NCBI GenBank assembly: GCA_016196035.1
Contig: JACPYM010000068.1
Span: forward strand, 1 to 64,000
DNA from: Acidobacteriota bacterium
GTDB lineage: Bacteria > Acidobacteriota > Blastocatellia > RBC074
Direction: 5' to 3'
DNA length: 64,000 nt
Part shown: positions 33,906 through 44,500 of the stretch, one piece after another
Layout of the letters: each line of letters starts with the position of its first letter
Position numbering within the stretch: position 1 is the first letter of the stretch
The notes under the pieces: model-generated
What the model was told of the DNA's origin: nothing
The model's database searches: none
The model's input: the letters and a program-made list of their open reading frames with translations, nothing else
Program-made: the position numbers and the translations under genes

Positions 33906-34321
33906 AATTCCTCCTTCCTAACAGGAATGCGGCAAAAAACTGCGCTATCTGAGGCTGGCTGAGCGGGTATCCAGCTTGCGGGAGCTTTTTGCCTATGTGG
34001 GAAAGCCTAGTTCATATCTCGCGCTTGAACAGCACCGTGGAAAGCACCATTCGAGTTTGCGCGCGTGCGTTACTCATTCCCGGCCAAGTGCGAGTTCTCC
34101 GATAAATCCAGCAATGGGCGTGCCGCACGTTAATCGGTGAATTTTACGTCAGGAAGAACCGTAATGCGGATTTTCAACAAGTTCGCGGGGAAGAATCTCT
34201 CAAGCAGAGCAAGGTCATGCAGCGCTGCCGGTGTTTACACTTGCTTCAACATCGCTTCGACTGTACTCGCTACAAACAGCGATCCTGCGTTGCTTTGACT
34301 GGATCACCTGCACGCGGCGCG
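33906..34321. other. 416-bp intergenic stretch
   Basis: It lies between the hydrolase start and the stop of the first giant gene, all on the minus strand. It should contain the hydrolase promoter, but no convincing -35/-10 pair, hairpin or small gene was found. Short open frames have no ribosome-binding sites. Confidence 0.5.
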
Positions 34322-37300
34322 CTAGCGCATAGCCACTGTCACCACATTCGCCGCCTGCCCTTCCACTTGCACCGTGAGATTCACTTCGCCACGTCCGGCT
34401 AGGCTGCGCGGCAACGGCCCAACATTAAGTTGATCCAGTCCGACCAAACCTTCGACTGGCCCAACAAAGACGACTGGCGCCTCGGTGCCACCGACTTTGG
34501 CTGACACCGCAGACAGCCCGCTGACATTGCGCACCCCCGTGCCGAACAAGACCAAATAAAGCGCCTCGCCTTCCGGTCCCAATGAGAGCGGTAGCGGCAC
34601 AAAACGTTGCTGTGCCGTGTCGTAACTCGCCACTTGTTCATAGACTTGCGAACCATCGTTTCTGACACGCAAGGCAACTGCCGCCGCAACGCCTTGCCCA
34701 TTGGCGTTGGCGGTGAAAAGGCCCGGGGCGACGGTAGCAATCTGAATGGCGCCAGTCGCGCTTATGCCATCGCCGCCGGTCAGCGTGACAGTCGCCGCAC
34801 CGGTCGCCGTGCCGGCGGGGATTAGATAATTGACCTGTTGGGATGAAACGAAAAAGAGCGGCGCGAACCGTTCCGCGCTCAGGCGGTCACTTACGCGCAC
34901 GTTTGTGCCTGCCAGTGTGAACGGCAGCGGCACGCTCGCGGCGGCTTGCGTGGCGACGGCCATACCTGTTCCAAAGGCGGCGACGATGGTTTCGGCAGCG
35001 AGCGGGTCGCCGCGATAGTTGGCGGCAGAGACTGTCGCGAGAGCGCGCGTTGCCAGAGTGTCCAGGCGCTGCGGCGTAAGCGCTGCCAACATCTGGCCCG
35101 AAAGCGCGCCGAAAGCGGCATCAGCAGCAAGGGGCACGTCTGAACTGATTGTAAAGCTGCCGCCGAATTGCCCGCCCGAGGCCGCGACGATCTCATCCAC
35201 ATAAGCGAGCAAGGTGTTGTTCGCCGGAATCCTTTCGCGCCCGCTACCACGCAAAGTGCCATCGGGCTGATAAATCTTGATTTCGACCTGCGCGGTTTGG
35301 GCGTTAGGGTTGAAGAGCGCGAATTGCGTAAACGATTCGAGGCGATTGTCCACGTGGCCCACGACGAAGTTAGTGCCGAGTTCGCTCGTCAGCGGGAACG
35401 CGGCGCGGAAGCTCTGCGCGTTGGTGGGATCGCTCAAACTGATTTCGCCGTACACGCCACTGAGGTTGCTCTCGATGACCAGCGCTCCAAAAAAGAAAGC
35501 ATTCGGCCCAAGGTTGAAAAGCTGGCGCAAGGTGCGCTGGTATTGTTGCCCCGGCGTGAGCGTCAGATTGACTGGCGCGCCGAAACTCGCGCCCTCTTCT
35601 TCGATCAGGCGTAACCGGAGTGTAGCAGCGCTGGCCGTGGGATTGACCAAATTCACGGTCGTAGCGATTTCGCCAGGCAATTCCACGGCTGAAGGCGCAT
35701 AGAGTTTTGTGGGCGTGGGATCGCCTGGCAACAACGGCCGGGCGTTGAATGCGAGCAACTCATTGCTGGATTCATGCAGCACCGTCGCGCACATCTCGTG
35801 ATCGCCGCGGATGACCAGATAGCCATTGAACGGCGCGCTGATGTCTAGGAAGAGGTCTTGCAATCTGCCCGTCAAAACAGCTTTCGGCGCAAGCGTCGTT
35901 TCGCGCACGCCCACTTGCGCACCGGCGGTGTTGCGCAGTTCGAGCGTCAGGTTGTTGTAAAACTTCGTCGTGTTCGCCAGATAAATTTCCGTCGTCCACG
36001 TCGCGTCGTAAACCAGATTGGTCAACAACTGCGAACCTGAAGCCGCGCCCTCCAAGCGGAAAGCATCCAGCCGATTGCCCTGGCCGGGCATTTGCCAAAC
36101 GGCGACAGCTTTCTGATTCGACCAGATTTGCACCCAGCCGCTGCTGACAGGTTGCATCAGCCGGAAGAGTTCCGTGGGTGTGCGCGTCAACGTTTGCCCT
36201 GCCGCCAGCGTGATGGTGGCCGTATTGCCGAGCGGCTGCCCTTGCTCGTCAAAGGCGCGCAGTGTCAGCGACGCCAACGCGGTTCCTTGATTGTTCAGAT
36301 ACAGCGGCGCGCTGAAGTTGGCCTCGTCGCGCAGCAACGGCGCGTTGAGCACTTTGTTGGCGAAGGGGCCAAACGCGCCCAGCGTATACCTTGGCGCGAG
36401 CGACGTGACGCGCGCCGTCGCGGTCTTTTGCGCCGTGTTGAGCGTGGTCGGATATGCTTCGAGTTGGCCGGTCGCGGGGTCGAAGGCGATAACTTTGAGA
36501 TTGGCTTCAATCAGGTTTGGGTCGTCCGGCAAATCGGCGGCGCTATATTGGAAGGTGAGGTCGGCGACAAAACTGCCGTCGTTGGGGATGGCCGGAGCGA
36601 ATAGCCAGACCGTGTTGACGCCCGTGAAATCGCGGAAGAGCGCGGCAGTGTCCGGCGCGGTTTGGGTTTGCCGCCGAACCTCGCTGGGATTTTGTTCCAA
36701 GGTAATGAACTCAATTGATTCCGCAATATCGCGGGCCGCGCGTGCGCCGTTAATCACGCGTGGCGCGGTGTTGCGCTGCGTTTGAATCGTCACGCCGAGG
36801 TCATTGACGACCTGTTGTGTAATTCCGGGCGGTATGGGTATGGGTTCGGCCAGTTTGAATAAGTTGAACTCTACTTCCTCGGAAAAGGTCTCAGCGGGCA
36901 CGTGCGCATCATTCACCAAATAAAACCTCAGCCGTAAATTTGTCGTTAAGTAGGGGATGTCAACCGGAAATTCAAAAGTTTCCAGCCCGGAAACTTGCAA
37001 TTGGCGCAGAACCCCGAGCGGCTTTTCACCGCCATAGGCTCCCAGTACTTTGAACGACACCCGGGCTTCGATGCGGTTCGTGCCAGAGCGCGCGGCGTTG
37101 TAGGCCAGTTTGAAGCGAAACCTTTCGCTCCTCCCAACCAGCAGGTAGTAAGTCTGTTTGGGAAATTGGTTGGCATCGGGCACGATCCGCACCAAATCAA
37201 CTGGAATGACAATAGGAGGAACCAGCACTTTCCTTCCATTGGGGAATTCGATCATCAGCGTCAGTAAAATTTGATCGTTACGGCTCACCAACAACGGCAT

Positions 37301-40300
37301 TACTGCGCTGAAAATGTCCGGGATCAGCAATTTGCCTGGGGTCGTGCTGATTTCACCCGTCACCAGTGATCTGCTGGCCCCAACAAGTTGGCCGTTTTTC
37401 TGGGCCAATTGCAAAAACAAGCCGACTGTAGCGCCCTTGTATTCATCGCCTAACTCCTGCCTGGTTCTGATGGCTAAGGTTTCCGAACTCTCCAACGCAA
37501 CTTGATCGCGCAGCGGATACCCTGCCAAAAACACGGGGATGGCGCCGAAGGGCGTAAACACGCCCGGGCTGCGATTGTGTTTGCCGAACTCAAGGCTGAG
37601 CGTTCCCACCGGATAGGTCAGCGCCTCTTGATCGAGCACGGCGTCTTTGGAATCGAGCAGTTTCGTTTCGAGCTTCAACCCGCTGGCATTGCCTGGCACA
37701 TTGATGGTCAAGCTCAAATTGGTTTTGGTTTGCGGCCCTGAGGTGGTTTGCGCGACCGCCGTGCGGGTGGGATTGCCCAACGATGTTTGGCCGTTGTCAG
37801 CCAGGCTGAAGGCCTGCAACGTGAGGTTACCGCCATGTGAATCGCTGATGAGTTGATAGCGCAGGTCGCACTCAAACTTGATCGTCGTGTTCGGCTTCAA
37901 CTGCGCTTGATCGGCGGGGACGCCGTCAATGCGCGGATTGAGAAATTCAACCGAGTTACTACAGTTCGCGCTATTGACCGGATAAACAATCTCCTGGCTG
38001 CGTTTGAAGACATTGCGGCTTTCGTCAATCAGCAGGGCCTGCAGCTTCAACGCGCAAGAGTCGGAACGCAGCGCAAGACTCGCGCCGGGAATGCGCGATT
38101 CAATGCTGGGCGGCGTAGTCGGCAACGGCAAGACTCGACCCAAGGGCACGAATTCTGACGAACCCATGAGATTGCCGTTTTGATCAAAGAGCCGTAAGAC
38201 CAGTTCCGCATTTTTCTTTGATTGCAGCAGGTAAGTCACGTTCGCTTTGAACAACTTGGCCTTCAGTTCATCAGGCGAGTAAGCGGCAATGGGCGGCTCG
38301 TAGCTGGTGATCGTCAGCACGTCGGAGCAACTTGGCGCCGCCACTTCGGCAGAAAAACTGTTTTCCAATGGGCAGCCGACCGTCAGCTTCACACTGACCT
38401 GCGCGGGGCTGCTGCCGGGCGTAGTGGTCGAAAGCGTGAGCGTGCCGTCATACACATCCGACCATAAGGCGCTGATGTCCACTGCCGCCGCAAGCGTGGC
38501 GCTCTGACCGGCATTCAACGAACCGGACGGCGGATTGACGCTCAACCAATTGCCACCAGCGGCGGTGCTGGCTGTCGCTTGCCAATTGACGGTGCTGCTG
38601 CCGATGTTGCTCAACGTGAAGGTCTGGGCCGCCGGATTCGCTTGACCCACCGTGCCGCTGAAGCTCAGCGACTCCAGGTTCACGCTCAATTGCTTGCCCG
38701 CCGCGACTGACAGGCAGGCGGAAAACTCCGAGGTATTGCCCGCCGGATCGGTGGCGGTCGCGGTGACATTCTGCCCGGCAGGCACCGTGAACGTGGCTTT
38801 GCCTTGTCCATCGGTGGTGACTGAGATGGCCTGTAAAAACCGCTCGCCTTCGCCATAACCGGTGAGATCGCAAGCGGTGTTCGCGAAAAATTCGATGGTG
38901 TAGGTCGTGTTCGGTTTGCTATCGAGCGTGCCTGTGGCTGATCCGTTTGGATTGGCGCTCAAGACCGGATAGTTCTGTAACTCGTTTGCACCGGTATCGG
39001 TGTCCCCCGCATCATTCGGCGTGACGCTCAAAGGCATCAGATCAATGCCCAAATCGTAATTCGAGAAAATCGAATTGCGGAGTATTTTGTTACCGATGCC
39101 TGTATCAATTTCTACCCCGATACCATATTTACCGCTTACCGATGCGCTTGTAATCAAATTCCCAGCCCCGTCCGCCGTTCCGCCGATTGTGTTATTACTC
39201 GTCTCGAGCAAGACAGCTCGGTTTCCGCTCCAGAATAGCTTGGCGCTAGTTACGTCGGTATTAACATAGTTGCCTTGAATCTGATTCCCATTGCCAGCCG
39301 AAACCCAGACGGCCAGCCCTTTCATCGAGAGAAGATTACAAGGGCCTGCACAGCGTCCGGCGATAGTTCCATTGATCCCGCCAATGACATTGTTCGCGGA
39401 ATATATCTTGATGGCATTGCGATAGCCCTGTTCTGGAATCTGATTTTGACCATTGCTGTCTGTGCCGAAGTAATTGCCGAGCACTTTGTTTTCACCACCG
39501 CCAAGTTCAATCGCCTGTCCTGAGTCGGTATCAGGATTATTGCCGGCGGCAAAATAATTCCGCGCCGCCGCCGTCATCCCACCGATAGTCAGGTTCTTGC
39601 CCGCCACACGGATGTATTTGCCGCCGCGCGTGAGTTTGGCTTGCGTGCCTGTTATATCCAGTCCGAAAAAATTCCCTTCAATGGTGTGCCCATTGCCGAG
39701 CACATTGATTACTCCATCAAGACTCTGAATGTCGTGATAGCCGTAAAAAGCAAACCCGCGCACGAGGCAATTGGTTGCCGAAGACCCCAGCGCGATAACT
39801 CCTGAGCCAGCCGTGCCACCACCATCCAGCGTTACGCCGCCTGACGCCGCCGCATCAATGGTCACGGTCTCAGTCACTGTTTTCAGCTTGAATTTATCGA
39901 GTTGCCTGATGCTGCTGCTGAAATTGATGAGGTCTGCCCCCGCGCTGGCATTGGCTTCCTCAATCGCAGCGGGCAAGGTGCAACCGCCGCCGCTGCTGGC
40001 GGCAATGGCGCAAACGCCATCGCCAGGATTGGCGTCAGATGAAAGCAAGGTTGAGTTCACGGTGAAGGTGCGCAGCGGCGCTGAAGTAGCAAACACGAGC
40101 GCATTCGGCCCGCCTTGCGTGAGCAGCACCAAATCACTCAGTCCATCGGCATTGAGCCGCATGGGCAACGCCGCGACGGGTTGACCAGCGGTTTCCAACG
40201 CAATGGGAGTCTGGGGAATAGCTGGGACAACGCTCTCCACTCTCTTTTGCGCTTCACCACTCAGCGCCTCGCCCAGCACGATTTCAAGCGGCTGTTGCGG

Positions 40301-41479
40301 ACGCAACACCAACAAGTCATCCACCTGACGGCTCGACACGTGCGCGCGTATGAGTTGCGTTTTGGCGAACCCGAACGCAGCAGCAGCCTCACGAGCGCTG
40401 CCGGCTTGTATTTGCCCCGTCAACCTTCCCCACTGTTGGTTGTCTGCCTGGTCTTGCGGCGTGACCAAAGAGACGGTTCCCGCCGCATCCAGCAAGGCAA
40501 TGTCTTGCGCCCCGCCGCCCGCAAAATCGCCCAGCGCCAGCGCCTCGATGTTGTAGTGGAAGCGTTGGTGTTGAATCCGGGCAGGCGGCGCAACAGAATC
40601 CTTTCCGCCGTCGAGTGGTAATTGCCGGTCGCGTCCGTGAACAATCAGCAATTCATTCCCAGCGGCGATGGCTAAGTCATAGGGATAATCTTCATCCAAT
40701 TGGCCGAGACCGAACGCAGTGGCGGGCGCGGGCAACACGAGCGCTTCGGGCTGGCGTTGCAACGCGCCTTGCGGGCCTTCAAAAATCAGCGCGCGCGCAC
40801 CAGTCTCACTTGTGACGCCCACCACCACGTCAGCCAAGCCATCCGCCCGGTTGATTTCGCCCGCGAGCAAGGCTGTCACCGCGCCAGACAGCTTCACGCT
40901 TTGCACCTCGGCAAACTCACCAGCGCCATTACCCGCCAGCCAATGCAACTCCTGGCTGCCAAGCGCGGCCACGACAACATCCTGATGCCCATCGGCATTG
41001 AAATCGCCCGCGCCGATGAAATCCGGCTGTTCCGGTAATTCAAAAACCCGCCCGGGCGCCAGAAAAGGCGCAGCGGTGAAGGTGCCAGCCGCCTTGCGTT
41101 GCGCGGCTTCGGGCGTATGCGGCCAAAGCGCATCCACATTGCCGCGTTGCAAACTGAGCAAGCCATGACCCGCCACCGCGTAACCGCTGACCAAATCAGG
41201 CACGCCGTCTTCATCAAAATCGCCAGCGGCCAACGCCAGCGGGCGAGCCGCGTCAGCCGCCAAGCGCGCCTGCCAAGCGGAATCGTCCGGCCCGTCGCGC
41301 GCCACTTGCAGATTGATCCAGGGGTAGCCTGGGCTGCGCGGGTTCGCTGGTTGATTCAAATGCGTAGTAGATGCGCTGACAGGTTGACTGGCAGCCATGA
41401 AACCGCGTTTGAAATTTGCAGCTTGTAAGAAGAAACAAAAGCCGATCGTAGTAATGATAAAGATCGTGATGCGTTTCAT
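34322..41479 (-). CDS. Giant exported FG-GAP / beta-helix / BACON protein with TIGR03437-like C-terminus
   Basis: This exported protein is about 2385 aa, with the start at 41479 (GGGGAGTT before ATG). A signal peptide (1-22) precedes FG-GAP/VCBS-like repeats at about 50-460 (AAGDFDEDGVPDLV, GAGDFNADGHQDVV). A CSLREA-like entry segment (GDGVCAIAASSGGGCTLPAA, about 480-520) leads into a right-handed parallel beta-helix (about 520-850, with ENKVLGNYFGTD-type rungs). A BACON-like domain (about 960-1060), a long unassigned middle, and three to four approximately 100-aa repeats (about 1760-2150) follow. It ends in a TIGR03437-like domain (about 2165-2385). It is probably a cell-surface or secreted adhesion/recognition protein. 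No catalytic motif was recognised. Domain borders are estimates. Confidence 0.8.
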   Translation of the reverse strand: MKRITIFIITTIGFCFFLQAANFKRGFMAASQPVSASTTHLNQPANPRSPGYPWINLQVARDGPDDSAWQARLAADAARPLALAAGDFDEDGVPDLVSGYAVAGHGLLSLQRGNVDALWPHTPEAAQRKAAGTFTAAPFLAPGRVFELPEQPDFIGAGDFNADGHQDVVVAALGSQELHWLAGNGAGEFAEVQSVKLSGAVTALLAGEINRADGLADVVVGVTSETGARALIFEGPQGALQRQPEALVLPAPATAFGLGQLDEDYPYDLAIAAGNELLIVHGRDRQLPLDGGKDSVAPPARIQHQRFHYNIEALALGDFAGGGAQDIALLDAAGTVSLVTPQDQADNQQWGRLTGQIQAGSAREAAAAFGFAKTQLIRAHVSSRQVDDLLVLRPQQPLEIVLGEALSGEAQKRVESVVPAIPQTPIALETAGQPVAALPMRLNADGLSDLVLLTQGGPNALVFATSAPLRTFTVNSTLLSSDANPGDGVCAIAASSGGGCTLPAAIEEANASAGADLINFSSSIRQLDKFKLKTVTETVTIDAAASGGVTLDGGGTAGSGVIALGSSATNCLVRGFAFYGYHDIQSLDGVINVLGNGHTIEGNFFGLDITGTQAKLTRGGKYIRVAGKNLTIGGMTAAARNYFAAGNNPDTDSGQAIELGGGENKVLGNYFGTDSNGQNQIPEQGYRNAIKIYSANNVIGGINGTIAGRCAGPCNLLSMKGLAVWVSAGNGNQIQGNYVNTDVTSAKLFWSGNRAVLLETSNNTIGGTADGAGNLITSASVSGKYGIGVEIDTGIGNKILRNSIFSNYDLGIDLMPLSVTPNDAGDTDTGANELQNYPVLSANPNGSATGTLDSKPNTTYTIEFFANTACDLTGYGEGERFLQAISVTTDGQGKATFTVPAGQNVTATATDPAGNTSEFSACLSVAAGKQLSVNLESLSFSGTVGQANPAAQTFTLSNIGSSTVNWQATASTAAGGNWLSVNPPSGSLNAGQSATLAAAVDISALWSDVYDGTLTLSTTTPGSSPAQVSVKLTVGCPLENSFSAEVAAPSCSDVLTITSYEPPIAAYSPDELKAKLFKANVTYLLQSKKNAELVLRLFDQNGNLMGSSEFVPLGRVLPLPTTPPSIESRIPGASLALRSDSCALKLQALLIDESRNVFKRSQEIVYPVNSANCSNSVEFLNPRIDGVPADQAQLKPNTTIKFECDLRYQLISDSHGGNLTLQAFSLADNGQTSLGNPTRTAVAQTTSGPQTKTNLSLTINVPGNASGLKLETKLLDSKDAVLDQEALTYPVGTLSLEFGKHNRSPGVFTPFGAIPVFLAGYPLRDQVALESSETLAIRTRQELGDEYKGATVGLFLQLAQKNGQLVGASRSLVTGEISTTPGKLLIPDIFSAVMPLLVSRNDQILLTLMIEFPNGRKVLVPPIVIPVDLVRIVPDANQFPKQTYYLLVGRSERFRFKLAYNAARSGTNRIEARVSFKVLGAYGGEKPLGVLRQLQVSGLETFEFPVDIPYLTTNLRLRFYLVNDAHVPAETFSEEVEFNLFKLAEPIPIPPGITQQVVNDLGVTIQTQRNTAPRVINGARAARDIAESIEFITLEQNPSEVRRQTQTAPDTAALFRDFTGVNTVWLFAPAIPNDGSFVADLTFQYSAADLPDDPNLIEANLKVIAFDPATGQLEAYPTTLNTAQKTATARVTSLAPRYTLGAFGPFANKVLNAPLLRDEANFSAPLYLNNQGTALASLTLRAFDEQGQPLGNTATITLAAGQTLTRTPTELFRLMQPVSSGWVQIWSNQKAVAVWQMPGQGNRLDAFRLEGAASGSQLLTNLVYDATWTTEIYLANTTKFYNNLTLELRNTAGAQVGVRETTLAPKAVLTGRLQDLFLDISAPFNGYLVIRGDHEMCATVLHESSNELLAFNARPLLPGDPTPTKLYAPSAVELPGEIATTVNLVNPTASAATLRLRLIEEEGASFGAPVNLTLTPGQQYQRTLRQLFNLGPNAFFFGALVIESNLSGVYGEISLSDPTNAQSFRAAFPLTSELGTNFVVGHVDNRLESFTQFALFNPNAQTAQVEIKIYQPDGTLRGSGRERIPANNTLLAYVDEIVAASGGQFGGSFTISSDVPLAADAAFGALSGQMLAALTPQRLDTLATRALATVSAANYRGDPLAAETIVAAFGTGMAVATQAAASVPLPFTLAGTNVRVSDRLSAERFAPLFFVSSQQVNYLIPAGTATGAATVTLTGGDGISATGAIQIATVAPGLFTANANGQGVAAAVALRVRNDGSQVYEQVASYDTAQQRFVPLPLSLGPEGEALYLVLFGTGVRNVSGLSAVSAKVGGTEAPVVFVGPVEGLVGLDQLNVGPLPRSLAGRGEVNLTVQVEGQAANVVTVAMR

Positions 41480-41598
41480 AACTCCCCTGCTTTCTGAGAA
41501 AGAACGATTTGATTGAAACCTGAAGGGTGTTTGCCAACGGCCCGTCAACGACAGGGAGTCAGACAAGCGCGCCTGCTAGCCTGACTCCCTTGCCTGAG

Positions 41599-44500
41599 TC
41601 AGCGCATACTCACCGTCACGACGTTGGCCGCTTGCCCATCCACCTGCAACGAAATGTTTACCTCGCCGCGTCCAGCCAGCGTGCGCGGCAACGGCCCGAC
41701 GTTGAGTTGATCCAAACCGACCAGTCCTTCGACCGCGCCGATAAACGCCACTTGCGTATCTGTGCCGCCGACTTTTGCCGACGCAGCGGACAGGCTGCTG
41801 AAATTGCGCGCGCCGGTGCCGAACAGGATCAAGTAAAGCTGTTCGCCTGCCGGCCCTAACGTGAGCGGCAGCGGCACGTAACGCTGTAATGCTGTGTCAT
41901 AGCTCGACACGAGTTCGTAGACTTGCGAACCATCGGTTTTGACGCGCAAAGCCAGCGCCGCCGCAACGCCTTGTCCGTTGGCATTGGCGGCGAAGAGGCC
42001 CGGCACGATGCGCGCGATTTGCATCGTACCCGTCGAGACCGTGCCGTCGCCGCTGGCGATGGTGAGCGTTGCCGCGCCGACCGCAGTGCCCTGCGGCAGT
42101 TGATAATTGATTTGATTCGCCGAGACAAAGAACAGCGGCGCGAGGCGTTCCACGCCCACACTATCGCGGACTCTGACCGTCGTGCCCGCCAGCGTAGTCG
42201 GCAACGGCACACTGGACGCAGATTGCGTCGTCGTCGCCATCCCCGTGCCGAACGCGGCGATGATGGATTCGCTCGCCAGTCGCTCCGCCGCAAAACTGGC
42301 CGCCGAAACGCAGGCCACCGCATTCGCCAGGTTGATCGTTCCATTCGTGTACGTGCCGGTCAGCGAATTGGCATTCACATCGGCCATCTGGCGGCGAATG
42401 GGCTGATCGCCAAAGCTGATGGCCGTGCTCGCGGTTATCCCTGTACTGGCCGCATTGAAACGCACCGTCACCAGCGCGCGGGTTCCGGCGGCAAAGCGTT
42501 CGCCCGCTGACAGCGCCAGCGCGATGCCCAACCGCCCAGCCGCCGTCTGGCTGGTATTGAGAATCAACAGCGCGTTGCTCGCGCTGCTGCCGGTTTCCGC
42601 CGAAACGTAACTCAACACGTTCGGGTCGAATTGCAGGCTGAAGCCGGCCGCGTTCTCATCGCCTTGGGCTAGCAACTCGACGCTCAAGGCATTGAGTTGT
42701 CCACGCACAAAGGTGGTATTGACGACGCGCAGAGTGCGCTGTTGTTGCTGTATCGCGCGGGCCAGCGGCCCAGACACAGGCAGGCGCGCCCTAATCACTG
42801 ACCACTGACCACTGGCCGTTGACGTTGGCGCGCTCGGCCCACCGACGGTTTGCACGGCATCCAGTGCCGCGTAATAACGACCGGCCTGCACCCAATCATC
42901 TACGGCGACGACGCCGTCGCCTTTGACATTGCGCGGCGCACAGTCAGCGCGTTGGAATTCGCTGCCCGCCGCCGGTGTGTCGAGCGCCGCCGCAAAGCGT
43001 CCGACCATCACCCAATCGTTGATCGAAACCGTGCCGTCGTTTTTGCCGCTGGGACGCGGCGTCACATCGGCTTCGTAACCGCGCAAGATCGCGATGGTCG
43101 CGCAGGTGTCGGATTGATATGTCGCCGTCAGGATTTGCGCGTTGGCATCGGAAACGCGCCGCAAGATCGGCGTATCGGTGAAGCCAATCGTCGTCGAAGT
43201 CGCCGAGGTCGTCGCCGAGACGGTGAAGGTAACAACAGCAATTTGACGCACACCTGCCGCAAAGCTCTGGCTCGTCGGCAAGGCGAGCGCGATGCCATAA
43301 CGGCCTTGTGCGACTTGATTGGAGTTGGTATTGAGCACACTGCTCGCGGCATCGCTGCCTTTCGCCGCTTGCGGATTGCCAAGCACCGCCGGATCGAAGG
43401 TCAGCGAAAAACCGAGCGCGTTTTCATTGCCTTGCGCAACCAGCTCGACCGGCACAGTCAATGTGCCGCCTAGCGAGGCCGAACCGCACACGACGCGCAC
43501 GATGCGGCCAGACGGTTGTGTCACAGTGAAAGTCGCAGTGCGCACTTCGTTGCAACCGGACTTGATGATGGTGATCGGCCCTGTCACCGCGCTATTGGGC
43601 ACAGTCGCGGTGATTTGCGTGTCGCTGTTCACCGTGAACGTAGCGACAGCCTCATTGGCAAATACGACCAGGTTAGTGCCGCTGAAATTCGTGCCGGTAA
43701 TCGTGACGGTCGAGCCAGCCGCGCCGCTGGTGGGGTTGATGCCAGTGACTGTTGGACAAGCAATACCGCCTGTTACGGTGAATGTCGGCGTATTCACGTC
43801 CGCACAATTGGGTTTGCTGAGCGTGATCGGGCCGGTCACAGCGCCATTCGGGACGGTGGCGATGATGAAGGTATCGCTCATCGGAACAAACGAGGCAGCG
43901 ACATTGTTGGCGAATTTCACGCCGCTCAACCCACTCAGGTTCGTGCCGTTAATCATGACATTGGCGCCGACGCCACCGCTGGTCGGACTGATGCTGCTGA
44001 CGGTCGGACAATTGCCGCCGCCTTGGGTAATGGTGAAATTCTCAGTCAGCACCTGCGTGCCTTTGATGAAGACGCGCACCAGCCAATTACCGGGCAGGGT
44101 CGCCGCTTGCTGCCCGGCGATTTGGATTGCATCCCAGAAACAGGCTTGCCCCTGGGCCGCTTGTGCCAGCGTGTAGTTGAACGTGCGATAGATCGTGCCG
44201 TTGGGATGCACCCATTCCCAGCGAATCGCATCGTTGACCGCCACGCCGGAGGCGAACGTCCACTGAATGGCTTCGGTGTCGGTCGTCGTGAAGCTGGTTT
44301 TGACGGTTGGTTTGACGCACGCGCCGGGCACCGGCCCGCCAGTCATCGTATGATCGAGAATCATCACAGTGCCGCCCGTGCTGACGCCATTGCCCGCCAG
44401 CGCCACGGTGACGGTGGGGCGTGCGGGATCGCTGCTGTTCATGGTGAGCGTGCCGCGTTGTTGCCCCGTAGCCGTGGGTGAGAAACGTACCGTAATCATC

